DNA of 64,000 bases from Trichocladium uniseriatum (Eukaryota; Ascomycota; Sordariomycetes; Sordariales; Chaetomiaceae). This document shows positions 35,614 to 47,800 of this stretch, piece by piece; position 1 is the first letter of the stretch, and every line of letters begins with the position of its first letter. The DNA lies in contig WOUO01000024.1 in the NCBI GenBank assembly GCA_017139535.1, forward strand, positions 62,001 through 126,000. Reading direction: 5' to 3'. The notes beneath the pieces were generated by a model. It had not been told where the DNA came from, did not search any database, and saw only the letters and a list, made by a program, of their open reading frames with translations. The position numbers and the translations under genes are program-made.

Positions 35614-35978
35614 TGTCGGAAATGTTTGGGGTGTCTATCCGGTTAGAGGTCGAGGAAGTTGGTGGTGGTCCGGAGTTGGGGGATAGGCAAGACCTGTTTG
35701 TTGTGTCGGGTGTGGGGTTCCTTACTGAAGCAAGCAGTGAGGTTGGCAGAATTCTTATTTTTTTTCTGTTCTTCCTGCAGGTGCTTGACCGCCTAACCAG
35801 CGCTAACGTTAGGGGCCGAATCCCGGTGCAGCGGGACTGCGGGGCGCGGTCTTGGCAGGTTAAGGGTGCCAAGCGGGTAGTCCCGCGACGAGCCCCTGCC
35901 GGTTTCCTTCTTCAACTTTTGGTGAGAAAGGTTGAGCCGTTGGGGCAACAGCTCCAGCAAGCTTGGAAGTAGGCAGAA
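35614..35978. promoter_or_regulatory. Divergent promoter interval sas10 / APH-family gene
   Basis: 365 bp between two start codons. It contains a T-rich stretch near 35756-35765. No specific element was recognised. Confidence 0.4.
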
Positions 35979-37679
35979 ATGGCGAGCACAACGTTCGACC
36001 TCCTCAATGGCAGCACCATTGACTACGAGGCGGCTGCTCGCCGTGAAGACAACATCATGCACCAGATTCCTTGGGTCCCGGCCACCTGGAAGCTGTACCG
36101 TCGCCTGTGGGCCCCGACACAACGGCGCGACATCGCCTCTCTAACGGCACAACACCTTGGCCTTAACCCCGAGCGACATCATACCCGCTGTGTCGTGCAG
36201 GATACACGGGCCTGGATACGAGGCAGCTTCAACGTCTGCATTCCCGTCCATGTGCACGACAGATCCGGCGACATGATCCGCAAAGTCTTGATGCGCTGCC
36301 CCATGAGCTACAAGCTGGCTGAGGACCGCTATCCGGGTACAGTCGACGAGAAGATAGGCATAGAGGTTGCTACGTACATCTGGATGCAAGAGAACTGCCC
36401 GGAACTGCCAATTCCTCCTCTCCTAGGTTTCGGGTTCTCTGATGGCCGCCATGTGGGTATCCTCTAGTCTCGAGGCTGACAGCTACTGAACACGTCCGGA
36501 TTGTAGTTCACACACGTGCGGAATCAACCTTTCTATGTCCGCTGGGCAAGGGCACTACGACGGAGAGTCTGCGCCATCTTGGGATACCCTGTTCCGTCAC
36601 AGTACGTTCGAGTCCCGTCCAACTACCCACTGGATACTGGGTATCTGCTCCTTGGCTACATCGAACCAACCACGGGCCAGATGCTGTCTGCCACCTGGGA
36701 GAAGCAGCGTCACGATACCGAAAAGCGACAGAATCTCTTCCGCGGCCTCTCACGCCTACTTCTCTCCATCTCCCGCATCCCCTTACCGCGTATCGCCAGT
36801 TGGACCTTCCACGACGACGGGTCCATCTCTATATCTAACCGACCCCTGACCTGCGGTACCATGATCCTCGAACAGGACGGCGCTCCCCGGGTAGCTCAGA
36901 AAAACCAAACGTATACTTGCGTTGAGCCGTACGTATCCGACATGCTAACCTTCCACGATGGTCGTTTCCTTGCGCAGCCGAACGCAGCCAACGACGAGAG
37001 AGATTGCCGTTTCCAGATGGCCGTGCAGTCTCTTTTGAGGACCATTTCGCACCACTACTACGACAGAGAACTGCGAACTGGCCCTTTTGTCATGCAATTT
37101 TCCGACCTCCACGCAAGTAACATACTGGTCGACTCGGACTGGAACATCAGCGGCCTGATCGATCTCGAATGGATATGCTCCCGCCCGGCCGAGATGGTCG
37201 ACGTGCCGTATTGGATAACCGGGCTCGGCATCGACGAGGTGGGCGATGAAGAGAATGTCGAAGAATATGTTCAGACACGAGAGGAATTTATGACGATTCT
37301 CGAGGACGAAGAAAAGAAAACCAGCTTACACCAAAACAATGTGGTTCTATCGAAGATCATGCGACGGTCATGGGGATCCAAGTCTTGCTGGTTTACGCAC
37401 TGCCTCGATTCGGTCAATGGCATGTATGCCCTGTTCGACCAACATCTGCGGCCGCAGTTTGTCAACTTTTACCTGTCGGAGAAAATGGAAGTCCTGATAT
37501 CGAGGTTCTGGCGCCAGCGTTCTGACGATCTGGTTGCCAAAAAGCTGAAAGATAAGGAGCAATATCTAGAGGAACTTCGAACCCTGTTTGGAGAGACGAA
37601 GGTTTGTAAAGGCAATCTAGAGGTTTCTAACCAAGAACTAGCTACGGAATCCGCGGAATTATCTACAGAGGAGAAATGA
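35979..37679 (+). CDS. Aminoglycoside phosphotransferase (APH)-fold kinase-like protein
   Basis: Exons 35979-36452 and 36507-37679 give 548 residues. The kinase-like core shows an APH-type catalytic loop, QFSDLHASNILVD (Asp...Asn), followed by the metal-binding segment SGLIDLEWI. The N-lobe includes IRKVLMRCPMSYKLAED and the APH-like hinge GYLLLGYIE. Fungal genomes carry many such proteins, annotated as phosphotransferase-family or choline-kinase-like, mostly without known substrate. Nothing implies antibiotic resistance. An acidic helical C-terminus (KKLKDKEQYLEELRTLFGE) follows the core. The start ATG is in good context (gaaATGG). The intron has the non-standard donor GTGGGT. Confidence 0.8.
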
Positions 37680-38282
37680 TGCTATTTCCGCCATGCGGAG
37701 AGTTAACAAGAGTCGATGCTCAACTCAGCAACTACCTAACCGGGTGAGATCACACTTGTTAGTTGGATCAGGCTTCTTAGCGTCCCGCTTCGGCTATTTG
37801 TATTGTTTAACCTTGTATTCTGTAACATGGTCATTTTTAGATCTCTATTATTTACAGAGAGACGTAATCACCATCTCATGCATCTGCCCAAAGTTGAGTC
37901 AGCCTGTTCAACGAGGCAATGTGGGCATTGACTTATTCTGTACTTGACCTTTGTCTCTTCCTCCGGCCATGGTTAACATACTCAGCATTCCTAAGAGCAC
38001 AGATGTTGCCCAATCTGTCAAACTCTGTCTAAGGTCTCTAAGGTTGTCCATTTGAGCCCCTTTCGTGGTGGTGTAAGTCGTGGTACGTACCCCATTGAGC
38101 CCCACCTTGGAGCTGCACCGGCCCACCATTCCCGCTGCGTGCAGGGGTCCCACTTACCAGGGCCATGAAATCCAATCAACTCCCTGTCTTCACGACCTCA
38201 ATCCATCACAAGGCTGGAAGCTTCAACTCTGGTCTCACTGAGATTCTGATTTTGAGATAACCAATTCCTTGTTGAATCTCAT
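37680..38282. other. Intergenic region, no gene seen
   Basis: About 600 bp holding the 3' UTR of the APH-family gene and the tsc10 promoter. It is AT-richer than its neighbours. No conserved frame or RNA was recognised. Confidence 0.5.
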
Positions 38283-39453
38283 ATGGATAATCTACAACGA
38301 CTCGGTATTCCGTTGCCCATTGCCACCGGTGCCGTAGGCATAATCCTTGCCTTGATCGCAAGCATGGGCTTGTTTAGCAAGAAGAACCACATGCCCGTCG
38401 AGGGCCGGGTATGTCTTCTCATTCTTTCCATTACAAAACACAGCTAACTCAGTCCAGACCATCCTCATCACCGGCGCCTCTGAGGGCATGGGCCGTAGCG
38501 CAGCTGCCCAGCTCGCAGCCAAGGGCGCCCACCTCATCTTAGTCTCACGCAATGTCGGCCGTCTCGAGGAAGCCCTCGCCGAGGTCAAAGTACCAAACTA
38601 AACCAATTACTCTCTCAGCTCCCGAGAGACCCAACTAACTCACACCACACAGGCCGCCGCCAAATCCCCCTCCACCCAACGCTTCACCTACATCTCGGCC
38701 GACGTCTCCGAGCACGACTACGCCACCCGCGTCATCGCCGAAGCCATCGCCTGGAACGCCGGCGCCGCCCCGGACATTGTCTGGTGCGTCGCCGGCATGT
38801 CCACGCCCATGCTCTGGGCCGACGACGCCTCCATGGCCGCCGCCCGCCGCAACATGGACGTCAACTACTTTGGCTCGGCCGAAATGTCGCGCGCCATCCT
38901 GCGCGAGTGGCTCAGCCCGGAGAACAGCACCGGCCCGGACTCCCAACCAAAGCACCTCGTCTTCACCGCCTCCGTCCTCGCCCTGTTCGCCATCGTCGGC
39001 TACGCGCCCTACACGCCCACCAAGTGGGCCCTACGCGGCCTGGCCGATACCTTGGCCATGGAGGTCGGGTTGTACCCTGACAACCCGGTCAAAGTGCACG
39101 TCGTCTTCCCCGCGACGATTACCAGCCCCGGCCTGGCGCGCGAGAACCAGACCAAGCCTGAGATCACGGTCGAGCTGGAGAAGGACGAGCCGCCCGAGAC
39201 GCCCGACACGGTGGCGCGGCGGGCGATTGCGGGGCTCGAGAGGGGCGAGTACTTTGTGGCGGTGTCGTTTCTGGGGAATCTGATGCGTTGTGGTGTTATG
39301 GGCGGGTCGCCGCGGAATAGCTGGCTGTGGGATACGCTGCTGGGGTGGTGGGTGCCGGTGATTTACTTTTTTGTGTTGAGGGTGATGAATGGGCAGGTCA
39401 AGGGGTGGGCGAGGACGCATGGGCATCCGGCGAAGGGGGTGAAGGCGACGTGA
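38283..39453 (+). CDS. tsc10: 3-ketodihydrosphingosine reductase
   Basis: Exons 38283-38408, 38458-38589 and 38653-39453 give 352 residues. It reduces 3-ketosphinganine to sphinganine with NADPH, the second step of sphingolipid synthesis, at the ER membrane. It is a short-chain dehydrogenase: cofactor loop ILITGASEGMGRSAA, catalytic Ser in FTASVLALFAIVGYA and YxxxK in YTPTKWALRGLAD. An N-terminal membrane helix (ATGAVGIILALIASMGLF) and a C-terminal one (WWVPVIYFFVLRVM) match the Tsc10 topology. All three joints are phase 0. The start ATG gives MDNLQRLGIP. Confidence 0.92.
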
Positions 39454-40583
39454 GGAGAGAGGATTATCAGTTAGGTATTTCCTGCAAATCGGATAAATAA
39501 TGGTAATATGATATGGCCTGCTGGCTAGGTGATCTGGGTGCCTCTTCGTCACTGTGGGGATCTGCTCTCTTTGTTCGGTTGTAGTACTCATGCTTCCATA
39601 ATTCGGGAAAAGGAACTTTATCCATCCACCGTTGGCTATCACTGAATAGGTAACAAGACAACTTTGATCAAGTTCTCAGGCGATCCAGCCATGGCAGACC
39701 AACCCAAACCTCATCACATTGGAGGTACACGCAAACAAAATCAAGACATCAAACTGTGACAATCTCCCATTCATCAACTCCCGCTGCTAACAAATAGCGG
39801 CCACCAAAGCAATGACGTGTCTTGCAACCTAGCATCTGTGTGTCCCAAGTCTCTACCCCCCTCTCAGTCAACAATATGAAAACTCCGCTACCAAAGACAG
39901 GCAAAGCCCCAAAACCACGTCAATTCTTTTCTGTGCCCAACTCATCAACTTTTGAAGTCGACGTTCTTTGTTTCCGATCTTATTGCCTCTCCCAATCACC
40001 ACCACCCCAGTAGCTCCGTAGTCTGCTAACCAACAAAACCACCAACGAATCCCCGCCGCCTCACCAAACAGATACGGATGGATAGACGAAACGAAAGGAC
40101 CCATGACAGGGTCAGCGTGTATTACTATTCCTTAAAAAGTTCTGCAAGCCACAGGCAAGCAGGTAAGAAAAAAGAGAAAGAAAAAAAAAGGCGGGGTTAG
40201 TGGGAGCAAGGAAAAATGAAGGGTATCGCTTTGCATCCGTCCGTCCATCCATCCGTCCATCCATGCCAGCCATAAGTAAAATCGGCTCGGGAGTTCCTGG
40301 GCCCGAGGCCGGAGTGCAAAAAGAAATGGTGGTGATGGGGCATTTCTTTCTCTCTCAGTTGGTGATAGCCGGGGTCGGGAAGGTTTTTGTTGTTGTGTTT
40401 GTTTACCGCACCTAGCCTGTCGTCGTCGGGCTGACAAGCTGCAGTTCTTATCGAACAAGCCGGCTACGGCTCATCGCCATCGGAGGCCAGGCCGGTCTTC
40501 CGAATATCGCCTGCTGCCGTGTGCAAATCCAGAATGATGCACACCTCACCAACCAACTGCTAATAATTCCCATCCAGAGAGCC
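39454..40583. other. Convergent intergenic region
   Basis: 1.1 kb between the tsc10 stop (+) and the DUF3716-gene stop (-). It contains a mixed CCGT/CCAT tetranucleotide repeat at about 40234-40266 and an A/G-rich tract near 40167-40195. No gene was recognised. Confidence 0.55.
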
Positions 40584-41940
40584 CTACGCCCCGGTCTCGT
40601 CACCCATGACTTGCTGTCCGGCGACCGGCCCGCCGGGCTGCTGCTCCTGGCTGCTGACCATGTCCTCGTACTCGGCAATCTGCAGAGCCAACTGCTTCGC
40701 GGTGACGTCGATCAAGATGAGCTGGCGCGTCGCCTTGTCGGCCGCGCGGACCTCGCCCATGGCCCGGTTCACCATCTGCTGCAGCATCGGGTTGTTGGTC
40801 AGCAGCGCGCCCGGGTGATTGACACCGCCCATGGCGGCGCCGTGGGACTGCAGTAGCGGGTGCGACGCGGCAAAGCGGTAGGCTGGGTCGGCGGCAAGGC
40901 CGGCGCTGCTGGCTGCCATGATGGGCGCGTGCTGCGGGGCGACCTGGGGATTGCGGGTTTCTGTGGGCTAGGTTAGAAAGCGTTTTGATTCTGGGACCTT
41001 GATGGGGGGACCTACCATGGAAGCTACACCTTGCGCCGCTGGCGTTGAACCAGCAGTTGGCACAGCTACCGCACATCTGGCCGTCGACAATAATGCAACT
41101 GGTCCAGGGGCCGTGTCCCTTATGACAATTCTTGCAGGGGACGCGGGCAGGCTCGCCGGCGATGTGGGCGAACAGGGCCTCGACGTTGCTCCGTCTGGCC
41201 AGGTTGAGGATCTGCTCGGGGCGGCGCTGCTGGGCGAGGCGCTGGCCCGGCTCGCGCGCCAGCCGCTTGGCGAGGGCGCTCTCCACGTTGAGATCGTCGT
41301 ATCCTGACTGCCTCGCCAGTTCTTCGGTCGTCTTGATCATGGACGGGTCGACTGACTGGTGGTGGGTGGGCTGCATCTGTTGGGGTGTGCCCATCTGCGC
41401 CGGCGGCTGGTGTTGGTGCTGCTGGTGCTGTTGATGCTGCTGGTGCTGGTGTTGTTGCTGGTGTTGATGTTGGGCATGTGCGGCGTGTGCCAGGCCCTGC
41501 TGCATCTCGTGCAGCTGCTCCTGGACGGGCTGCGACATGGGCCCCCCTACGGCGCCAGCGCCTCCGTTGGTGAGGATGTTGGCGGCCGTGAGGTCGACGT
41601 GGGGCGGCAGGCCCGAAGCGGCGGCGGCATCGTCGTCGTCCATGTCGGCCTCGGCCTCAGCCTCGCCATGGGCATCCTCGGTGAGGTCTGTGTCCATGGC
41701 AGCCGCGGCGGCAGCGGCAGCGGCGTAGTCGTCGGCACCCATCCTCGCGTCGTCAAAAACGGAGGAGGCGGCGTGTCCGGGGTCAACGCCGAGCTCGTCG
41801 CCGAGCTGGTGGGCTTCGTGGGCTTCGTGGGCGGCCAGCTGTGCTGCGGCCTGACGCGCGGGGCGGCCGCGTGCCGGGGGTGCCGGCTTTGTCACCTTGC
41901 TCGATCGACCGCGCTGCGAGCGAATGACGGACGATTTCAT
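40584..41940 (-). CDS. DUF3716-type cysteine-cluster protein with His/Gln repeats
   Basis: Exons 41016-41940 and 40584-40960 give 433 residues. The N-terminus is basic (MKSSVIRSQRGRSSKVTK), followed by an alanine run, an acidic patch and a long His/Gln repeat at ~150-180 (encoded near 41400-41490). A compact Cys-rich module at ~265-308 reads PCKNCHKGHGPWTSC, then MCGSCANCWFNASGARC. It matches the fungal DUF3716 pattern and looks able to bind zinc. The C-terminal part is helical (LLTNNPMLQQMVNRAMGE, TKQLALQIAEYED-like). A nuclear, DNA- or chromatin-associated role is plausible but unproven. A further in-frame ATG lies 27 bases upstream (41965-41967), so the N-terminus is uncertain by nine residues. 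Confidence 0.75.
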
Positions 41941-42619
41941 GCTCGAGCCCGGCAGAGGAAATCCCAAATGGTCCCAGGCGCGGCGTGGTTGCTGGTGTCG
42001 GGGATCGCTGATGTCGAGCAGCTGTCGTCAGCTGTAAAGCTGGTATTTTTGGGGTGTGAGCAGAGGTTGAAGGAGACTGCTGGCGGCGAGGAGGCGCTGC
42101 GGAGATTTTGCGCGATTGCCCAATCACACAAGCAGGTTAAGAAGCAGGGTTCTGACGTGCAGGAGGTCTGTGCGCAGGGTCCCATGTGACGTCTCTTGCA
42201 ATGAGCATTCCGGGAGAAGGTTCGAACCTTCCCTCAACTACACTCTTTATAGGGGTGAGGCGATGAGATTATTGTTTTGTCTGGGCGATGAACTCACCCC
42301 CTCTATTGACTCAGATTGCTGTAAACTGCTGCTTGCTTGGTAATTGTGCCCAGATGCCCATGCGTCATCTTGATTTGTTCTGGCAGTTCTGTTGTTCAAC
42401 CTCCCCAGGTGGCAGGATTCCAGTTTTTTCTATTGCTAACAACACCTTTGGGGAAGCTTGCATTTGGCTAAGTTTGCACGGTTATGGACATTGTGACGTG
42501 GAACAGGGTGACGGGACTGGGCTGACAAAGAGTCAGATCTCTACAAGTTGAGTCGAGTTGGCTCGGATATCTCAGGTAGGACACAAGCGTCTGCTCTCCC
42601 TTACCTGACAAGGTGTTGG
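41941..42619. promoter_or_regulatory. Upstream region of the DUF3716 gene
   Basis: About 680 bp without a gene. It includes a CRE-like TGACGTC at 42187-42193 and the 16-bp palindrome listed separately. Confidence 0.45.
42216..42231. promoter_or_regulatory. 16-bp perfect palindrome built of GAA/TTC units
   Basis: The palindrome GAAGGTTCGAACCTTC contains two GAAnnTTC units abutting at TTCGAA, 276 bp upstream of the DUF3716 ATG. It resembles a heat-shock element, although the spacing between the two units is 0 rather than 2. It also contains a tRNA B-box-like GGTTCGAAC, but no tRNA can be folded around it. Confidence 0.4.
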
Positions 42620-42793
42620 TACACTTCCTCCCCTGTTTGTTTGTTAGTATGGTACCCCAGGTACATGAGAGCAGGTGATCTGTAAACCAATTAACCTCCT
42701 ACCAAATCTCTCGTCCTGAAAACGAAGGAAGGAGAGAGAAAGAGAAAAGAAAAGTAGGTACTACGCCAACAAACAAACCGGGGAGGAAGGGTA
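42620..42793. mobile_element. MITE-like element, copy A
   Basis: A 174-bp element bounded by TA on both sides. Its left end TACACTTCCTCCCCTGTTTG and its right end (read on the other strand) TACCCTTCCTCCCCGGTTTG are inverted repeats, matching 24 of the first 27 positions and then again at GTACC. The interior is purine-rich (about 42722-42758). It has no coding capacity. The left ~95 bp matches copy B near 48.8 kb. TA boundaries and long TIRs fit a Tc1/mariner-class non-autonomous element. Confidence 0.7.
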
Positions 42794-43659
42794 TATAAGT
42801 TGTAAATGTATACACAGACTTTGGTTTGCCCCTTTCTCCGACCAACACACAAAATCCACGACACGATGATCACCCAGGTCACGTTCACAACTTGAAGAAT
42901 ATCAGGTCTCACAACTAAAAAGCTCCGGTTTCATTTTGACACCCGTCCCAAAGCCCAACGTGCTCCAGGGAAAACAGAGCATAAACAAGAGGGAATATGG
43001 CAGGATTTAAAAAAAAACGAAAAGTACCTGAAGAAATAGAAAAACCCCTAGACTAGTTGGTATATACCCCCGGTTTGCCTGCCCTTCCCTTCAAGTACGT
43101 CGAACACGGCCTTCAATTCAATCCTCCCTCCCCTCTCTCCCATCAACCACCGCCTGGTACCTCCCCCTCCTTTCGCCCATACTCCCCCTCTTCATGACAC
43201 GAGTCGCATAATCAAGCTTGCTCACCCATATCATCCAGCACCAGAGGACGAGGACAGCAAATCATGCCGCATTGACTAGGAAACAAAAAAGATCGATAGA
43301 AGAAAATTCATACACAAAAATAAAAACAAGCACCAGGACGACATTCATTATTAAAACAACATATGTATCCTCCCCTCCCCACTGACCAAACCGGTTCGTC
43401 CCACCATACATCTCCAAGATGATGGTTCAAATCCGATTCGTCAACCGAGCCAATTCGTTCGCTCAAACGCCGCTTCATGGCCGGGTGGGGGTATGGAGGT
43501 AGAGGGATCCGGGTGGTGCATCGACAAGCGGCATGTCATGATATCCGCCTATTCGTATACGCAACCCAGGAGGGGTATCTTTGGTAGCCAAGCATCAACA
43601 CAGTCGCGGCGTGAGCCATTCGGGGCATCATTATACGGCGCCATTCTCCAACGATCCGC
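42794..43659. other. Intergenic region downstream of G-alpha
   Basis: About 870 bp; its right part should be the G-alpha 3' UTR. It is AT-rich with short A runs (for example 43009-43017). No gene was recognised. Confidence 0.5.
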
Positions 43660-44898
43660 TCAGATGAGACCGCAGAGACGGAGGTTCTCCTGAATGATAA
43701 TGTCTGCCTCACAGTTAGCATCCCACCATGGCCCAGAACTGTCACGGGAGCTTACCATTCACCGCAGCCATGACGAAGCGGATCTGTGTTGTGTCGGTCG
43801 CACATGTAAAATGTGTGTAGATTTGCTTGCTCTCATGCTGGTTGAGGCTGACAAAGCGGTTAAGAATGTAGTCGCACGCAGCACCGTAGTCATCGCCACC
43901 CTCGTAGTCGGGGAAGTAGTTCTTCATGGGGCTGACGGGCAGCTTCTCCTTGAACCGATCGATCTTGTTGAGGAACAGAATGATGGACGTCTTGATGAAC
44001 CACCTCGAGTTGCAAATCGAGTCGAACAGAGTGAGAGCCTCCTGCATACGGTTGACTGTCTCGTCCTCGAACAGCAGCTGGTCGTATTCCGAGATTGCGA
44101 CCAGGAACAGGATGGTGGTGACGTTCTCGAAGCAGTGGATCCACTTCTTCCGCTCCGACCGCTGACCACCGACATCGAACATCCGATACGTGAGTTCGCC
44201 AATAATGAACGTCGTCTCGGTGATACCTGTCGTCTTGACACGCGACCGCAGAACGTCCTGGTCGTTGGGCATGTAGTCGGGGGCAGCGATACGTGCGATG
44301 TTATCGAAGTAGCTGCAAAACGTTAGTGGCCGCCAAGGGGACAGAATGGCGCGTTGAAACTTACTACCGCGCCGAGTCGTTCAACTGGTATTCCCTTGAC
44401 CGCTTGAAGCAGCTCTGCACACCGGCATCCCTCCACAGCGCCTCGATGGCGTTGCCCACCTCAGGCGGCAGGACGTCGCCTTCAATCTGTGCTGGCTGCA
44501 TGAAGATGGTCTGGACGTGATACTCCATCCGAGCGTCTGCCAGCGGCAGCTCCAACGACTCCATGGCCTCGAGGATGACGCGCATCGACTGCACCGTGTT
44601 GCTGAAAATGATCTCCTTGAACGACTCCCGCTCGTCGCGCGAGTAACCGCCCTCGTGGATGAGCTTCATCTGCTTAAGAATCGTCGATTTTCCAGATTCA
44701 CCAGCACCTGTACGGACTTGTTAGACCGATGCGACGGGGGCTAGCCGGCGAGGCTGGTGGCGGGGGCCATTCGGACATACCCAGAAGCAACATCTTGATC
44801 TCATTGCGCTGCTGCATGCGATCCCTCTTGAGCTGGTTCTCAATCTCCTCGTTCCGGGCCTTGCCCTCCTTCTCCTCCGTACTCATTCCGCAACCCAT
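43660..44898 (-). CDS. gna-1: Heterotrimeric G-protein alpha subunit, group I (GNA-1 type)
   Basis: Exons 44781-44898, 44365-44707, 43756-44312 and 43660-43703 give 353 residues, the normal length. It couples membrane receptors to cAMP and MAPK signalling. It carries an N-terminal myristoylation/palmitoylation motif (MGCGMSTEEKEGK), P-loop GAGESGKST at 40-48, switch region KTTGITE, switch II DVGGQRSERKKW, guanine-specificity NKID and the TCAT motif in FTCATDT. The C-terminus ENLRLCGLI has the Cys four from the end that is ADP-ribosylated by pertussis toxin in Gi-type subunits. These features define fungal group I (GNA-1, FadA). The last exon encodes only the final 14 residues. The 5' side is followed by almost 4 kb without genes. 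Confidence 0.97.
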
Positions 44899-47800
44899 CT
44901 TGGCAAGCTGTCGAAGGCAAAAAGGAAAAAAAAAAAGATAGTGAGGGTATAGTCGATCGAAAGAGGGTATTAAAAAGGGTCTGTTGATGGATTGCACGCG
45001 TTAGTGAGCCGCATCGTGAGGATGAAAAAAAATGTATGGAGCGCGACCCCGATAGTCTTCAAACACCATGTCGGCGATTCCGCGTGCGAATTGCGCCTCC
45101 CGCGGCGCAAGACCATCGACCCGAGGATTGAAAAATCGCGCCATCGCACCCAGCCGACCAGGCCAAAATTGATGCAAAATCAATCGCAGTCTTGAACTCC
45201 CAGCAGGGTCCGGATGATCGGGAAGAGGGGAAGAGGGGGGAGGTGGTGGTGGCCGGGGCAGCAGGATTCACTCACCGGGAGTCGACCGAGACTTCTTGCG
45301 ACTTCAATCGAACTCGCAATCAAGAGTGAAGCGGAAAGAATGACAAGGGAGACGGAATTCGAAGGACGTTGATGGCGCGGCGCCGAAGGAGGACGTCGCC
45401 AAGGCAGTGAAACGCGGAAGTTGTGGCCTTACGGCTCTTTAGTCGCGAAAGGCTGTGAACCGGAGGTCGAGGGAAGGAGAGGAGGTGGGAGGGCCGGTTC
45501 TGTTAATGTGAGGAAACGCGGAGCCAATGCACGCTTGAATTTCGGGGGGGAAGTAGTGACCCTGCAGCGCTGGCGAATCATGTTTCGTTGCATGCAGAAT
45601 AAGTGGGGCACCAAAGATCCCTGAGTGGCCCAGAGTCCGGAACATGTTCTTCCAAGCAGCAAAGAAAAAGAGAGGGCCCATGCCATGTCAAGGCGATACC
45701 ATCATCGAAACTTTTCGCCTCTGATGAGACAGCATCGGTAATCGAATCTTTACAGCCAAATTCTTAGAACGTTTCTAGTGCATCAACTTGTACGGTGGAT
45801 GTGTCTGCTCTTTTCGCTGATCAGCACCTCCGACGGCAATTGAAAAGCCGCCCGAAGCTTTCCAAGTTTTGGGAGAGCTTGGACCTGCGCTCACACCACC
45901 CCAGCGAATTTCACAAGTGGCGGCCCCAGGACCGACTAGCGTTAATCACCCTTGCTAACCGAAACCGTATTCCGAAGAATGCAATTATGGATCGGGCATG
46001 TCATGGGTTGTGAGATCGGAACCATGAAAGGGAAGCAGCCTGTATGCACGTCGAGCTGATATATGACCGCCCGTCTCTCCTTTCTTTGTTCCAGAGTCCA
46101 CTACGATACTCTGGAATTCCCGACGGCAGGTTCGCAGAGCCGAGATCGAGACCTTCCTTGCATATTGAAGTCGCCTCCCACCAGCTCGCTAGCATCAAAG
46201 CGCCTCGTTGCCGGAACAGGCAGCTCACAGCGTCACCGTCCCAATACCAAGTCCCCGAGCCTCATTGAGTCGCCACTCTCCATTGTCCAGCAACATCAAC
46301 GATCCCTAGAAGGGCGGCCGTTTCACCGGCAGTTGCGTATGTGGATGATAGACAGCAGTTCAACCGAGCGTCTTTGAGCTTGGCTTCAGCTCCGGATACC
46401 AACCTGGAAGTCCGCTCTTGAGGCGAAGTTCGTTTCCGAAACGCTCCTTGAGAGCCATACAAGGGAATACCACTGTTTCGACTTTCAAACATTATAGGTA
46501 GGTATGCCCGGAATATTTCCCCCAAGTCGCATTATGCTCCCTAATCCCGATGGATGCAATTGGCGAACATCTTGGCGGTCCCCCCAATTCCCGGCTTCGA
46601 TGGTGTGTGGTGGGTCACGGCTCCGTCCGACCTCCAAAAAAACCTTACGACAAATGACACCGAGTTCCGCCGTGGCCGCGGACTGCCCGTCCTCTTGCGC
46701 CGAGATACTCGATTTTTTTTGTCGGTCAGGTGTCGGAGCAACTTTGACATCAATCCCGTTGAAACATTTAACGCCGGCTTCGGAAACTGAGTCGCCAAAC
46801 ACACAGCTCAAGATGGCCTTCGACCCGGACCTTCAGCTTTAGAGGATGCAACCCTCCCGCGCCCCTGGGTTTCATGCTCCCCCGCGCCGCCTTCCTCTTG
46901 GGACGGCACTCCGGTTCTACCGGTTCGGCCTACTACCGGTACACAGTCTCGTCATCTGTGCGCCAAGCAAGGAATCCATCCGTTCATGCGGCCTTTTGAG
47001 ACGCTCCCAACCGTTGCCATAATTAGCATGGACTTCTCTGGTTCCATGCACGCTTGGCCAATCGACGGTTATGTTCCACTTGTGTTCGAGAAGTTGCTTC
47101 ACAGGGTGTCTGAGACGCTGCAATCATTTGCCCAGCGATTTCGAGATCTGACGGACCACCAACCCACCCGTCGCTGCCGCTGCCGACTGGTGCCCACGTT
47201 CAATATTCGAACCGCAGCAGGATGGAAATTCTCCGCCGCCCCTTGGCGCCCCGCTCATGGTGATCGACAGAGAACAGCCGATGAAAGCAAACATGGGCGT
47301 CGTCGGGCTGCAGAATGGCAGTTAGAAAATCCATCATGCTATGAAAGATCGACGGAAGAGAGGGATATCTTTGCGCAACCAATTTGATATCCAAACACCT
47401 GACCGCCTCGATTCGGCTTTCAAAAACTGGAGACTGGCAATTTCAAACCCTCGCGACGCTAACCTTCAAAGCATTTGCTCCTCCGGTGGACGATTGGTGG
47501 GTGAGGGTTCCTGATCTGCTTGACATGGAGCCTCGGTGTGGAGCGGGTCCCCTTAACCTTTCTCTTTCTCCACTATGCTCCCCCTGGTGCCTGGCCCCCA
47601 GCAAAATGATTCGATATCGAAAACGTGACGGAAGAGCGGAGGATGGGCATCGCCAATCGTGGACCAGGGTTCATTCCATTTGCTTTTTTTTTTTTTTTCG
47701 CCTGGCTGCTTGCTGCACGAAAGCAAATCCATCCCTCCCTTTCGCCCCGCCCCGCGCCTCAGCTCCAGTGAGCTCTCCCGAAAATGCAACTTTCGGCTGA

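Noticed and set aside
36600..36625. B-box-like GTTCGAGTCCC
   Set aside because: It lies in the second exon of the APH-family gene and has no accompanying tRNA structure.
42190..42260. Possible tRNA around GGTTCGAACC
   Set aside because: A T-arm-like palindrome is present, but neither strand has an A box, D-arm, anticodon arm or acceptor pairing at suitable distances.
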